Assembly: GCA_036417435.1 (NCBI GenBank)
Contig: CM070906.1
Location: 45,459,396-45,523,395, forward strand
Reading direction: 5' to 3'
Length of the DNA stretch: 64,000 nucleotides
Source of the DNA: Inia geoffrensis
Lineage: Eukaryota; Chordata; Mammalia; Artiodactyla; Iniidae
The position numbers and the translations under genes were made by a program. Shown in pieces: positions 34,265-44,957 of this stretch (the stretch's first letter is position 1; every line of letters starts with the position of its first letter). The notes beneath the pieces are model-generated. The model saw only the letters and a program-made list of their open reading frames with translations. It made no database searches and was not told where the DNA came from.

Positions 34265-36168
34265 TTTTTAACATCTTTATGGGAGTATAATTGCTTTACA
34301 ATGGTGTGTTAGTTTCTGCTTTATAACAAAGTGAATCAGTTATACATATACATATGTCCCCATATCTCTTCACTCTTGCATCTCCCTCCCTCCCACCCTC
34401 CCTATCCCACCCCTCTAGGCGGTCACAAAGCACCGAGCTGACCTCCCTGTGCTATGCGGCTGCTTCCCACTAGCTAACTACTTTATGTTTGGTAGTATAT
34501 ATATATATATATATATGTCCATGCCACTCTCTCACTTAGTCCCAGCTTACCCTTCCCACTGCCCGTATCCTCAAGTCCATTCTCTAGTAGGTCTGCATCT
34601 TTATTCCAGTCTTGCCCCTAGGTTCTTCTGACCACTTTTTTTTCTTTGTTTTTTTTAGATTCCATATATATGTGTTAGCATACGGTATGTGTTTCTCTCT
34701 TTCTGACTTACTTCACTCTGTATGACAGTCTCTAGTTCCATCCACCTCACTACAAATAACTCAGTTTCGTTCCTTTTGATGGCTGAGTAATATTCCATTG
34801 TATATATGTGCCACATCTTCTTTATCCATTCATCTGTTGATGGTCACTTAGGTTGCTTCCATCTCCTGGCTATTGTAAATAAAGCTGCAATGAACATTTT
34901 GGTACATGATTCTTTTTGAATTATGGTTTTCTCAGGGTATATGACCAGTAGTGGGACTGCTGGGTTGTATGGTAGTTCTATTTTTAGTTTTTTAAGGAAC
35001 CTCCATACTGTTCTCCACAGTGGCTGGATCAATTTACGTTCTCACCAACAGTGCAAGAGGGTTCCCTTTTCTCCACACCCTCTCCAGCATTTATTGTTTC
35101 TAGATTTTTTGATGATGGCCATTCTGACCTGTGTGAGATATCTCATTGTAATTTTGACTTGCATTTCTCTAATGATTAGTGATGTTAAGCATCCTTTCAT
35201 GTGTTTGTTGGCAATCTGTATATCTTCTTTGGAGAAATGTCTATTTAGGTCTTCTGCCCATTTTTGAATTGGGTTGTTTGTTTTTTAGATATTGAGCTGC
35301 ATGAGTTGCTTGTATGGTTTAGAGATTAATCCTTTGTCAGTTGCTTCATTTGCAAATATTTTCTCCCATTCTAAGGGTTGTCCTTTCGTCTTGTTTATGG
35401 TTTCCTTTGCTGTGCAAAAGCTTTGAAGTTTCATTAGGTCCCATTTGTTTATTTTTGTTTTTATTTCCATTTCTCTAGGAGGTGGGTCAAAAAGGATCTT
35501 GCTGTGATTTATGTCACAGAGTGTTCTGCCTATGTTTTTCTCTAAGAGTTTGATGGTATCTGGCCTTACATTTAGGTCTTTAATCCATTTTGAATTTATT
35601 TTTGTGTATGGTGTTAGGGAGTGTTCTAATTTCATTCTTTTACATGTAGCTGTCCAGTTTTCCCAGCACCGTTTATTGAGGAGGCTGTCTTTTCTCCATT
35701 GTATATTCTTGCCTCGTTTATCAAAGATAAGGTGACCATATGTGTGTGGGTTTATCTCTGGGCTTTCTATCCTGTTCCATTGATCTATATTTCTGTTTTT
35801 GTGCCAGTATCATACTGTCTTGATTACTGTAGCTTTGTCGTATAGTCTGAAGTCAGGGAGCCTGACTCCTCCAGCTCCGTTTTTCTTTCTCAAGATTGTT
35901 TTGGCTATTTGGTGCCTTTTGTGTTTCCATACAAGTTGTGAAGTTTTTGTCTAGATCTGTGAAAATTGCCAGTGGTAGTTTGATAACGATTGCATTGAAT
36001 CTGTAGATTGTTTTGGGTAGTAGAGTTATTTTCACAATGTCAATTCTTCCAATCCAAGAACATGGTATATCTCTCCATCTATTTGTATCATCTTTAATTT
36101 CTTTCAGCAGCGTCTTATAATTTCCTACATACAGGTCTTTTGTCTTCTTAGGTAGGTTTATTCCTAGA
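34265..36168 (-). mobile_element. 5'-truncated L1, ~1.9 kb, antisense
   Basis: Reverse complement of the L1 3' UTR and ORF2 C-terminal part, closely matching 56,730-58,514 of the full-length copy in this window. Flanked by an exact 14-bp target-site duplication TCACTATAACTTTT (34,251-34,264; 36,169-36,182). A (TA)n tract at 34,495-34,516 has expanded inside its 3' UTR. Relatively young, to judge from its close similarity to the full-length copy. Confidence 0.95.
34640..36168 (-). pseudogene. L1 ORF2 C-terminal fragment
   Basis: ORF2 codes for the L1 endonuclease/reverse transcriptase; only the part after the reverse-transcriptase core is here. On the minus strand one reads, in order, [16 protein letters not shown] (36,035 downward), [17 protein letters not shown] and [15 protein letters not shown] (35,635-35,285), and [20 protein letters not shown] (35,032-34,844). 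These lie in separate frames or are split by stops, so the frame is broken. No start, because the copy is 5'-truncated. Confidence 0.88.
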
Positions 36169-36182
36169 TCACTATAACTTTT

Positions 36183-37019
36183 AATTTGAAATTAATCTTA
36201 AGATTGAAGTGAATTTTCTTTAACTCTCATCTTTTATTTTAAAAACCATTACTATAAACGTGTATTAAAATAAATCTACCGTAAGTCAAAGCTTAAAAAC
36301 TAAAGCTAAGTGCACTTTAAAAGATCTGTGCAACATGTACAGATCAACAGAAGTAAGTCATTTCTTTATTAAATCTATAGCAAACAATAACTTTCTTTAA
36401 CTTTCTTATAGATTCTAAGTCTATATACTTACTAAATAGATAATATTCACTTGCTGCTCCACCATTTTATTTAAGAATGTGGTTAATGGATTTATCACGC
36501 ACAATGTAGTAAACACACTTGGTACAACTGACCTCCTGTCATTGAATATGCAACCATAAAGTACACACAGATAAGAAAAAAAAAACAGGCAACTCACATC
36601 AGCAATGGTTTCAATGATTAGTCAACTGAACTGCCTCTCAGATGGGAAGAAAATCATATTTTTATACAACCAATTTACCACATGTTGAAATACTTAATGA
36701 AATCCATTTGTTATATATGACTAATTATGCAATCCCATCTTAGAAAGGCATACATAAATCGAATATTTCTAAAGAACTGTGCAAATATGCTGAAATAAAT
36801 ATTAACAACATACAATAAAACAAAACAATACCTCATTAAATCCTGACCCACAATAATCTGAGACAATAAATAGCACAATTAAGTCTCTCCAGTCATTAAA
36901 TTAATTTATCCCCATATAAATAAAAATACACACAAAAACATTGCTGACAGTCTAGGCTCCCTCACAAAGACAAAAATGTCCTGAAGGAACCATTTATAAT
37001 AGCACTTTTGGGAATCCAA
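36183..37019. other. AT-rich unique sequence, nothing recognised
   Basis: No frame or repeat of note. Confidence 0.5.
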
Positions 37020-37195
37020 TCTATCACTCCATATCATTTTAACTCCTATCTCTGTATTTTTCACCCCTTGATTCTCTCACCCTAAAATATCTCCTTCCAA
37101 TGCCAACTATCCAGATCTTTTAAGTACCACCTCTTCTATGAAACTTTCTATCACATTCAACTCCCCAAAAACATACACTGAAGAATCTGAATATG
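37020..37195 (+). repeat. L2 LINE fragment
   Basis: TATCACTCCATATC, then TTTTAAGTACCACCTCTTCT, then ATGAAACTTTCTATCACATT: sense L2 3' order, diverged. Confidence 0.6.
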
Positions 37196-37199
37196 TTAA

Positions 37200-37425
37200 A
37201 ACAATAATAATGTCTAAAATTTCTTGTACACTTTCTGTTTACCAGACCCCAACTTAAAAGCTTTATGTGCATAATTTTATTTTATTCTTACATCAGCCAT
37301 ACAAGTTAGATGCTGTTAATATTCCCATATTTAGGAAACTGAATCTTAGAGAAATTAAGAAACATGTAATGTCACATAACTAGTGATTGGCAAACTCAGA
37401 ATACTAATGACCCAGATGAATCATT
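37200..37425 (-). repeat. MIR SINE (antisense)
   Basis: TTTATGTGCATAATTTTATT, then GCCATACAAGTTAGATGCTG, then TTAGGAAACTGAATCTTAGA, then GTCACATAACTAGTGATTGG: MIR in reverse order. Confidence 0.78.
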
Positions 37426-37894
37426 TGATTTACACTATCTTAAACTGCAAACTAACAGTTTTTTGTCTAAACATCATATCTTCTCAGAGTATTAACTTTG
37501 GATCTTTACATACCTCACAGCATCCAGGACGTTGATTATTGACATGTAGTATATAGTTAAGAAATACTTCTTGCCTCATATTGAATTTAGGTAAGCAAAG
37601 GTGAGAAAAATGGTCTTACTTCTATAAGCCCTAATACACCCTTCTCTCTGGTCATTCCAGCTGCAAACTTCTTAGCATTTCAAATTACCTTGTTTGTTCC
37701 ATACCTTTTTATATGATTTTGAACTAAAGTGAGTTAAAATTCACTGTCAACTGAAACCATTTCATGTCCAAGAGAGAAACAGAAATTATGTGTTTTTACA
37801 AGATATAAAATTGTAATAAGTATAGTCTAATTTGCACTTGGTGTTGGTTCAAGACTTTGGTACATACAAACAGGAAACAAGTTAGCATTGTAGT
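37426..37894. other. Unique sequence, nothing recognised
   Basis: No gene or repeat seen. Confidence 0.5.
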
Positions 37895-38042
37895 TAAGAG
37901 AACATTCTCTGGTATCAAACTGTCTGCTTTCAAATCCCAACTCTACCCTAAGTAGTTAAGTGACCATGGAAAAATTATTTACCTCTCTAACCTGCAAAAA
38001 TGAAGACAAAAATATCTCGTCTTACATCTTAAGATTCAATGA
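37895..38042 (+). repeat. MIR SINE, left part (split by L1)
   Basis: TTCAAATCCCAACTCTACCC, then TAAGTGACCATGGAAAAATT, then TTTACCTCTCTAACCTG, then GAAGACAAAAATATC: MIR core. It continues at 38,369 after the L1. Confidence 0.82.
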
Positions 38043-38356
38043 TTCCACACATAAGTGATATCATACAGTATTTGTCTTTCTTTGTCTGACTTATTTCACT
38101 AAGCATAATATTCTCTAGGTCTATCCACATTGCTGCAAATGGGATGAGGTTGAGATACAAACTACTATGAATAAAATATACAAGCAACAAGGATATATTG
38201 TATAGCACAGGGAATTACAGCCATTATGTTATAATAACTTTTAATCGAGTATAATCTGTAAAAATATTGAATCACTAGGCTGTACACCTGAAATTAATAT
38301 AACATTGTAAATTGTCTATACTTCAATGAAAAATAAGGTTAACTGAAGCCAAAAAA
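38043..38356 (+). mobile_element. Twin-primed (5'-inverted) old L1 insertion
   Basis: Left part (38,043 to about 38,140) is the reverse complement of the L1 ORF2 end: ACATAAGTGATATCATACAG, then TGACTTATTTCACTAAGC. The right part (from about 38,141) is sense 3' UTR: GATACAAACTACTATGA, then AGCAACAAGGATATATTG, then TGTACACCTGAAATTAATAT, then an A tail. Both lie between one exact 12-bp target-site duplication AAGATTCAATGA (38,031-38,042; 38,357-38,368). One insertion with an internal inversion is the signature of twin priming during target-primed reverse transcription. Confidence 0.92.
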
Positions 38357-38368
38357 AAGATTCAATGA

Positions 38369-38440
38369 GATGATTTATGTATAGCATCTATCACAAAGTA
38401 AGCTCTCAACCACTATTATTATCATCAGTATTATAGCACA
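38369..38440 (+). repeat. MIR SINE, right part
   Basis: ATCTATCACAAAGTAAGCTC, then TCAACCACTATTATTATCAT: the 3' end of the MIR broken by the twin-primed L1. Confidence 0.78.
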
Positions 38441-38589
38441 TTTATATTAAAATGTAATGGAATATAGTGATGTTATTTGTTGAATTAACTTGCCTGCCTT
38501 ATGCATGAGCCACCCTGAAATCTCCAGCCCCCAGATGAGCTGTCCCAACTGATGCTAAATAGAACAAAACACTGTTCTATTTGTATTTG

Positions 38590-38775
38590 TATTTCAATTT
38601 GTATGAATATACCACAGTTTATTTATATATTCTGTTTCTGATGGACATTTCAGTAGTTTCCAGTTGTGGAGTATTACAAATACTACTGTGGTGAACACTC
38701 ATATACATGTTCTTTGGTTAACACGGGCATGCATTTAGGGCTGTACCTGCTGGATCACTTTTATTTTTTTTTCTT
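38590..38775 (-). repeat. Old L1 ORF2 fragment, antisense
   Basis: TGAATATACCACAGTTTATT, then CAGTAGTTTCCAGTTGTGG, then CATATACATGTTCTTTGG, then ATGCATTTAGGGCTGTACCT match the antisense of the old L1 ORF2 end. Bounds approximate. Confidence 0.72.
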
Positions 38776-38817
38776 TCACTGTTGCATTGTGACAATGGAT
38801 ATCCTGGGGGGGTTTTA

Positions 38818-38870
38818 TTTTACTTTTTCCAGCTTTATTGAATTATAATTCATGTTACACATCTACTTCT
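38818..38870 (-). repeat. Old L1 3'-end scrap, antisense
   Basis: CCAGCTTTATTGAATTATAA, then TTCATGTTACAC, resembles the antisense 3' terminus of L1M-type elements. Very short. Confidence 0.5.
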
Positions 38871-39419
38871 CATTTTTTTTCAAAAATTCCTTATTAAATT
38901 ATTGATTTCAAATGACAAAACTAAAATAGGATTACTTGTTACGTAGCTCCCCAAAATCCTACTTTTGAAAGTAATCTCTGTAGTTTACAAGTAGACACAT
39001 ATAAAAGGCTCTTTTAAAGTAATATTTTACTAACAATTTCAAAATTAATATGCTCACTTTACTCACCCAGGACAAAACTAGTGGTTTAGAAGATATAGCT
39101 AGAAATTTGCTTATCTATTATTTATTTTGGTTTCCTTGTTTTATTTTGTCTTATTTTTGTTTTTGTTTTGCAAAATAGCATTTAACTTCAATTTCTTTGA
39201 CCATTTAATCACATGTATCCTAATAAGAAAACATTCATACGAACTACTAATTAAATTTCATTTATAAGCTTTTGTACTTTGAATTCTCAGTAGGGAAAAA
39301 GTAGCATGCTTTCAATGCTATAGAATTTGGCATCTTTTTTTTCCAATGAACATATTAATGTTGCCTAATTTAGACTATATATTGAATTGACCTATCCTAA
39401 CTTAATAACTGAATTACTT
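38871..39419. other. Unique AT-rich sequence, nothing recognised
   Basis: A (TTTTG)-rich patch at about 39,143-39,170. No gene or other repeat seen. Confidence 0.5.
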
Positions 39420-39512
39420 CTTGAGAGAGCTTATCTCCAAATATGGTCACACTCTGAGGTGCTGGTGGTTATTGATTCAACATATGACTTGTGTAGGGGA
39501 AATAGTTCAGCC
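39420..39512 (+). repeat. MLT1/MST-like LTR 3' end (ERVL-MaLR)
   Basis: TATCTCCAAATATGGTCACA, then CTCTGAGGTGCTGGTGGTTA, then TTCAACATATGACTTGTG, then GTTCAGCCCATAATA: the 3' end of a mammalian MaLR LTR. Only ~90 bp remain, with the old L1 immediately downstream. Confidence 0.8.
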
Positions 39513-40375
39513 CATAATATACTATATAGACATCTCTCCAAAAATATACAAGTTGCCAATAGACACATGAAATAATGCTCAGCATCACTAATCATTAAGG
39601 AAATGCAAATCAAAACCACAGTGAGATGCCACTTCACACCCATTAGGATGGTTATTAGAGAAAACAAAAACAAAAATGAAAATAACAAGTGTTTATGAGA
39701 ATGTGGAGAATTGCAATCCTCATGCACTCCTGGTGGGAATGTAAAATTGTACAACCACTGTGGAAAACAGTATAACAGTTCCTCAAAAAATTAAAAATAG
39801 ATTTACCATATGATCCAGCAATTTCACTTCTGAGAATATACCCAAAAGAATTGAAATCAGGGACTTGAAGAGATATGTACACCCATACTCATAGCAGCAT
39901 TAGTCACAAAAGCCAAAAGGTGAAAGCAACCCAAGTGCCCACTGATAGATGAATGAATAAACAAGATGTGTATATATAGATATATATTTACATATTATAC
40001 AATGGAATAGTATTCAGCTTTTAAAAGGAAGGAAAGTCTGGCACATGCTACAACATGGATGAATCTTGAGGACATTATGCTAAATGAAATAAGCCAGTCA
40101 CGAAAGGACAAATACTATGATTCCACTTATATGAGGTACTTAAAATAGCTAAATTCATAGAGACATAAATAAAATGGTAGTTGCCAGGGGCTAGGGGCAA
40201 AGGAAATGAGCAGCTGTTTGATGAGTCAGAGTTTCAGTTTTGCGTGAAAAGAATTCTGAAGATAGATGGTGATGATGGTTGCACAACAATGTGAATGTAT
40301 TTAATGCCATTGAACTGCATGTTTAAAATGGTAAATTTTATGTTATGTATATTTTACCATGGTTGAAAATATTTA
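39513..40375 (+). mobile_element. Old L1 3' end (L1M group), sense
   Basis: The ORF2 end and 3' UTR in sense order: AATGCAAATCAAAACCACAG, then CTGGTGGGAATGTAAAATTG, then CATATGATCCAGCAATTTCA, then GTTGCCAGGGGCTAGGGGCA, then TTGAACTGCATGTTTAAAAT, then TTATGTATATTTTACCATGG. The ORF2 frame is broken throughout. The 107-codon antisense frame at 39,431-39,754 is a shadow. Confidence 0.9.
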
Positions 40376-42090
40376 ATCTAAACAGCAAATATAAGAATCA
40401 CCCAGCAAATATACAGTCCTATTTGGATTTTTCAGACAAGGTGCAGGGCTCAAAAAAGGTAAAGCTGATATACGTAGCAAGTAAAAGAACCAGATTTCAA
40501 ACACAAGTCTGTCTCCACTAGAGACGTGCATGCTCAAATAGACTACACTGACCACACTTTCTCAACATGGTTTAAGTATCTGTTGGAGAAAGCACTGAAA
40601 ATTATAAAACACTTTGCAATATAAAGAAGTCTATTAAGAAAGTTCAATGTATTAATGCTGTATTGATCAAAAGTGTTACTTGACCTCTTTCTGTAATGAC
40701 TTTTCTTCTGGAAAGCAATGATACACCTCACCTGTACTAGATAGTTTACCATTTCATAGAACTAGTATAAAGTTTTATATGTCAATATTAAGTAGAAAAA
40801 TACACCCCACTGTTGCTAATTTTCCTTTGGAAATTAGCTTTCTACCTCCAAAATCCTTTGGAATTTGGCTTTCTACCTTCCAAGAGAGAGGAGTCGCTGA
40901 ACTGCTTAGGAACCTGAACTGCAAAAGATCCCATGCTTTGCCCCAGTTTGTAGAAAAAATTAGTGTTAATGCTTACGTAAGATATCTGGAATGCCAAGTT
41001 TTGTGCTTCATTTTCACACTAATAATCCAGCCTTTTCTAAGGCTCCAAGGTTAGACTCCCAAGGGAAATTGTTTCTTTAGCCAATTTCTGCTTGACTTCA
41101 TAGTTTATAAAATAAAACACCATCTGAGATACAAGGAAAATAAAATTAATAAAACACAGAACTAGAGCCTCATATCAATGTGTTGAGGATTTATGCACAT
41201 AAACTGCCAAGCACAGGTTTTGAAACAGACCCTATAGACTTCCAGTTGCCATAGTAACTGCACATTTTTATTGAATGTAAAAGTGTAAACAGATGAGCAC
41301 AGCTCAGGTAAATCATCAGTGATGCCATTGTTGGCCTGTGAATGGCAGAAATAAGTAGTACATGCTGTCACTTTCTAAAATAAAATAATCATAATCATAA
41401 TTTATAACCCTGACATCTCGATCTGTGAACATCATCCCCTTAGAAACTTCTTTCAGTGCTGCTTGACTAATTACTTGTAAAGAGAAAGTTCTAATAAATT
41501 ATTAATAATTTTGTCATTGAAACAGGTTGGAGAATTACAGGCAAACAGCAAATAGTGTAAATATGGCAATTCAACCAAATGTTTGCACTTTGCTATGTCA
41601 TTTTCTTGATCCTAATCTGTTCTTTCATTTACCCATGAAAGAAGAAGGGTATGGTGGCAACTAAAACTATTTTTATAAGTGCAAGCCCCCCTCTGAGATG
41701 GTTACAGATTATTTTCAGAAAAAAATAAAAGCATTTCAATTGGAATAATTAAAGGAAGGAAATGTTGGTGGAGACAGATATGAAGGAGCTGTAATCATTA
41801 AAATACTTCAACACAAAACTAATGTCCCTACAGTGGTTCTTTCTTTTTTCTCGATTATATGTTTTTACCAAGAGCTCTAATTCCATATTTAGAATTATTC
41901 TAAAATCTTTTGGAGAGACAGTATAAAATAAATAACCCAAGCCCCTTTTTTGGAATGGGAAGAACAAAATCTGGGGGGTGGGAAAAAAACATGCTCACAT
42001 GCTTGCTGTCACAACATTAGTTAATTTCAAAGGTAAGATTCAGATACCACAATCTAAGTATTTCTTCTTTCAGAAACCAGATGAGAATAT
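40376..42090. other. Unique sequence, nothing recognised
   Basis: A 91-codon frame at 40,779-41,054 and a 72-codon one at 41,749-41,967 (minus) lack any domain. No repeat family recognised. Confidence 0.5.
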
Positions 42091-42105
42091 GGAATACTTA
42101 TTCTT

Positions 42106-42224
42106 TTTTTTTTTGGCTGTGCAGCGCCAGCATGCAGGACCTTAGTTCCCCAACCAGGGATCGAACCCGCGTCCCCTGCAGTGGAAGCGCAGAGTCCCAA
42201 CCACTGGACCACCAGGGAAGTCCC
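42106..42224 (-). mobile_element. Short CHR-type tRNA-Glu SINE, antisense
   Basis: Poly(T), then GGCTGTGCAGCGCCAGCATG, then the antisense box B region GGGATCGAACCCGC, ending CACCAGGGAAGTCCC. Flanked by GGAATACTTATTCTT (42,091-42,105) and GGAATATTTATTCTT (42,227-42,241), 14 of 15 identical. Confidence 0.95.
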
Positions 42225-42241
42225 CTGGAATATTTATTCTT

Positions 42242-42454
42242 AATGGTATGAAGTTGTTAGAGACGGTTATGTTTGATCATACAGCTGAGAATGAGAAATT
42301 TCCTGTTTTGTTTCCTACAAGAAGGAAAATATTGCTAAAATAGTAGTACAGTTTATGAATGCTCGTGATAACAATAAAAAGAGCCACTAGAATGCACTCA
42401 CTCATTTATTAGCAGGCCTTCAAATCTTATGCAACGACATTCGTACTAATAAAA
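42242..42454. other. Unique sequence, nothing recognised
   Basis: No gene or repeat seen. Confidence 0.5.
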
Positions 42455-42516
42455 CTTCTGTCACTTATTGAATACTTAGTATGAGCTGGGCATTTTGTTA
42501 AATGCTTATATAAAGT
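42455..42516 (-). repeat. MIR SINE (antisense), outer left part
   Basis: TGTCACTTATTGAATACTTA, then GTATGAGCTGGGCATTTTGT, then TAAATGCTTATATAAAG: MIR reverse complement. Interrupted by an inserted MIR and resumed at 42,781. Confidence 0.72.
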
Positions 42517-42780
42517 TCACTGATTAAGAGCATAAATTCTGAAGTTGATGTGGAGTCCAAATTCTCATCCCACTGCTTGTGAGTTATATAATCTCTAAAT
42601 CTTAGCTTCTTGTGAGTTATATAATCTCTAAATCTTAGTTTCTCTGTTTACAGAATGAAGATAATAATAGCACTTACTTCAGTGTTCTTCAGAGTGTTTT
42701 TATAAGGCACTAAATGAAATACCCATGTAAAATATTTAGTTACAGTATTAGCAGTGTACAAATGTTAGTAATTTTATATT
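42517..42780 (+). repeat. MIR SINE nested in another MIR
   Basis: Sense MIR: GAGCATAAATTCTGAAGTTG, then a GTGAGTTATATAATCTC core, then CTCTGTTTACAGAATGAAG, then ATAATAATAGCACTTACTTC. It lies between two parts of an antisense MIR, with an extra 33-bp tandem duplication inside it. Confidence 0.75.
42576..42641. repeat. 33-bp tandem duplication inside a MIR
   Basis: Two copies (42,576-42,608 and 42,609-42,641) that differ at only one base, near the end of the unit (AGCTT in the first, AGTTT in the second). Unit begins CTTGTGAGTTATATAATC. Confidence 0.95.
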
Positions 42781-42940
42781 ATGATCTCATTAAATATTTA
42801 TGACAACAGCAAAAGCTAGATATTATTATCCCCATTTCACAAATAAGAAAACTGAGACTTAGATTTAAGTAACTTGGTCAAGTACTAGAGCCAAGATACA
42901 GATATTGATATCTACCTTGTTCTAAAATCTATGTCTTTAA
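42781..42940 (-). repeat. MIR SINE (antisense), outer right part
   Basis: TATTATTATCCCCATTTCAC, then AAATAAGAAAACTGAGACTT, then AACTTGGTCAAGTACTAGAG: the rest of the antisense MIR begun at 42,455. Confidence 0.8.
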
Positions 42941-43019
42941 CTGCCATGCATACTGAATCAATGTGGGAACTAATCTTTTGAGATCTGGTTGCACTTCTTA
43001 TCCTTTCCCTACAGTCTTG

Positions 43020-43292
43020 AGGAACTCCTTTGGTCAATCCATAAGTGTTCATTAAGCTTCCACAATGTTCTAATGCTTTTCTACATGTCAAAGTAATACA
43101 AAAGAAAAACAGTTCATGACATGATGGAGGTTACAATTTATCTGAGAAAACAATGTGAAAAAAGTTCAATAAAGAATTTAACTGCACGATCTCACATCTA
43201 AGATTCAGGATTCAATTATGGAAAGCAACGGTTTAGGTGTATTGGCATCATCAGAGAAGAATTCATAGAATTAAGCTGAGTTTTAGAAGACG
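43020..43292 (-). repeat. L2 LINE fragment, antisense
   Basis: CATTAAGCTTCCACAATGTT, then TTCATGACATGATGGAGGTT, then ACAATTTATCTGAGAAAACA, then GAATTAAGCTGAGTTTTAGA: the antisense of the L2 3' end, diverged. Confidence 0.65.
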
Positions 43293-43295
43293 AAT

Positions 43296-43331
43296 ATAGA
43301 TAGATAGATAAACAGACAGATAGACAGATAT
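43296..43331. repeat. (TAGA)n/(CAGA)n microsatellite
   Basis: Imperfect tetranucleotide run starting ATAGATAGATAGATAA, then CAGACAGATAGACAGATA. Confidence 0.9.
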
Positions 43332-43482
43332 TCTTAGAGAAAAAGGAGGACATTTTGAATGTAAGAAACAGAATGAAGAAAGACATCAGAGTGCTTACTG
43401 AAAAATAATCTGGAAATGGATTCGGAAGCCCTAAATTATGGAGCTGGAAGTGAAACAAAATGAATAAATCAAAGATGCAATT

Positions 43483-43602
43483 GGGACTTCCCTGGCGGTC
43501 CAGTGGTTAAGACTTCACGCTTCCACTGCAGGGGGCATGGGTTCGATGCCTGGTCTGGGAACTAAGATCCTGCATGCCACACAACACAGCCAAAAAAAAA
43601 AA
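43483..43602 (+). mobile_element. Short CHR-type tRNA-Glu SINE
   Basis: Starts GGGACTTCCCTGGCGGTCCA, close to the 5' end of tRNA-Glu. RNA polymerase III boxes are visible: box A TGGCGGTCCAGTGG (43,493-43,506), box B GGTTCGATGCC (43,540-43,550). Ends with an A run. Flanks CAAAGATGCAATT (43,470-43,482) and CAAAGATGTAATT (43,604-43,616), 12 of 13 identical. Confidence 0.95.
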
Positions 43603-43616
43603 CCAAAGATGTAATT

Positions 43617-44919
43617 AATAGGAAAAATATAATAGAACTTAGGAAAAGATTTGATAAAGAAGGTGAAGACAAGATACAAAAACGGCTTGGAATATTCTCA
43701 CTTGGAACATGAGAAGAAATTTCATGTACCAGAGACAAAAGTAGAGAAACTGAAAAACACTTCTGCTGTGGATGATATTTTCAGTTTGAAGCTTATTGTA
43801 TTTGAGAAGATGCTGGAATAATTTCTGGCTCATTCTGAAGATGGCTGTAAAAGAACAACAGCATAAGTGATAGCCAAGACCTTAGAAAAAAATTTAATAA
43901 TATGCATGTAATGATAATTAAAGAGATAATATAGTTTTCGTCACTTTGCAAGAAGATTGAATAATCTTGGGAGAATATAGTTGGTTGGTAGAGATATTAA
44001 AATAAGAGCAGTCAAAATCCAAGGTAAGCAAATTGCAGGCAGAAAGGAGGAAGATGACAAGAAAAGTATAGTTTTACATAAGCCAAAGAAATGCTACTAG
44101 GGTATCAAGGATGATTTAAATAGAGCTTTATCAAGACATTTCTCTTGTAATATCTGTACTCCCCATTTACTAATCTGAAAACAGATACTTAGAATAACTT
44201 CATACAGTTTGAATACAAGGGTTTAGGTTTCATAATCTATTGATTGTGTTTCTGTACTGTCTTCTGCAACCTTGATTAAACCTAGGTCTCTGCTACATGA
44301 ACAAATTTTATTCCTTCATTTGGAGATCAAGGAAAATCATACAGTCCTCAAAAAAAGTCGCAGCAAGCTACCCAGAAGATAGTAGGTGTTCAACAAGTTG
44401 TAGTAATATTCATCTCTTCTTTTATTTAAACAAAAATAAGAGCTGATTGGGATAGTTATTCTGGAAACAGGTACAAGTGAGATATACATATCTGTTCCAG
44501 CCTAAAAGATTTTCAATTTTCTATGTCTAAATTTGGGCTGGTGAAGTCTCAGCAGATATTTTATATACCAAAAACAAACCCCATTGCAACGTTAAGGACA
44601 TTTATATGTCACTGAATACATGAAGTGCTACAACATTATCTCATATTTATCCTTTATCGTCCACATGCAGAATTAGTTGTAATGCCCTTTCAATGTTTAT
44701 GCCCTCAAATGTCCTCCTCATTCTTTAAGATTCATCTTTAACATTCCTGAGAAGACACTGTAGCCAAGGCGGAGGTTCAATTATTTTGTCCGTGAGAGCT
44801 TCTCACCCAACCTAAGCAGTAGTCTTGCCCTCTGCTTTGGTATTGCTTAGTATAGACAGCAATTTTAGCCCTGACCTTATGTTTAACATACAGTTAATTC
44901 ACAACGTACATAATAACAA
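43617..44919. other. Mostly unique sequence, possible L2 scrap
   Basis: About 44,690-44,760 could be a decayed sense L2 (CTCAAATGTCCTCCTCATTC, then CCTGAGAAGACACTG). No gene. Confidence 0.4.
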
Positions 44920-44957
44920 CATATATATATGTGTGTGTGTGTGTGCATGTGTGTGTA
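44920..44957. repeat. (TA)n(TG)n microsatellite
   Basis: Five TA units, then seven TG units, CATG, then more TG. The frame at 44,894-45,103 reads through it. Confidence 0.93.
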
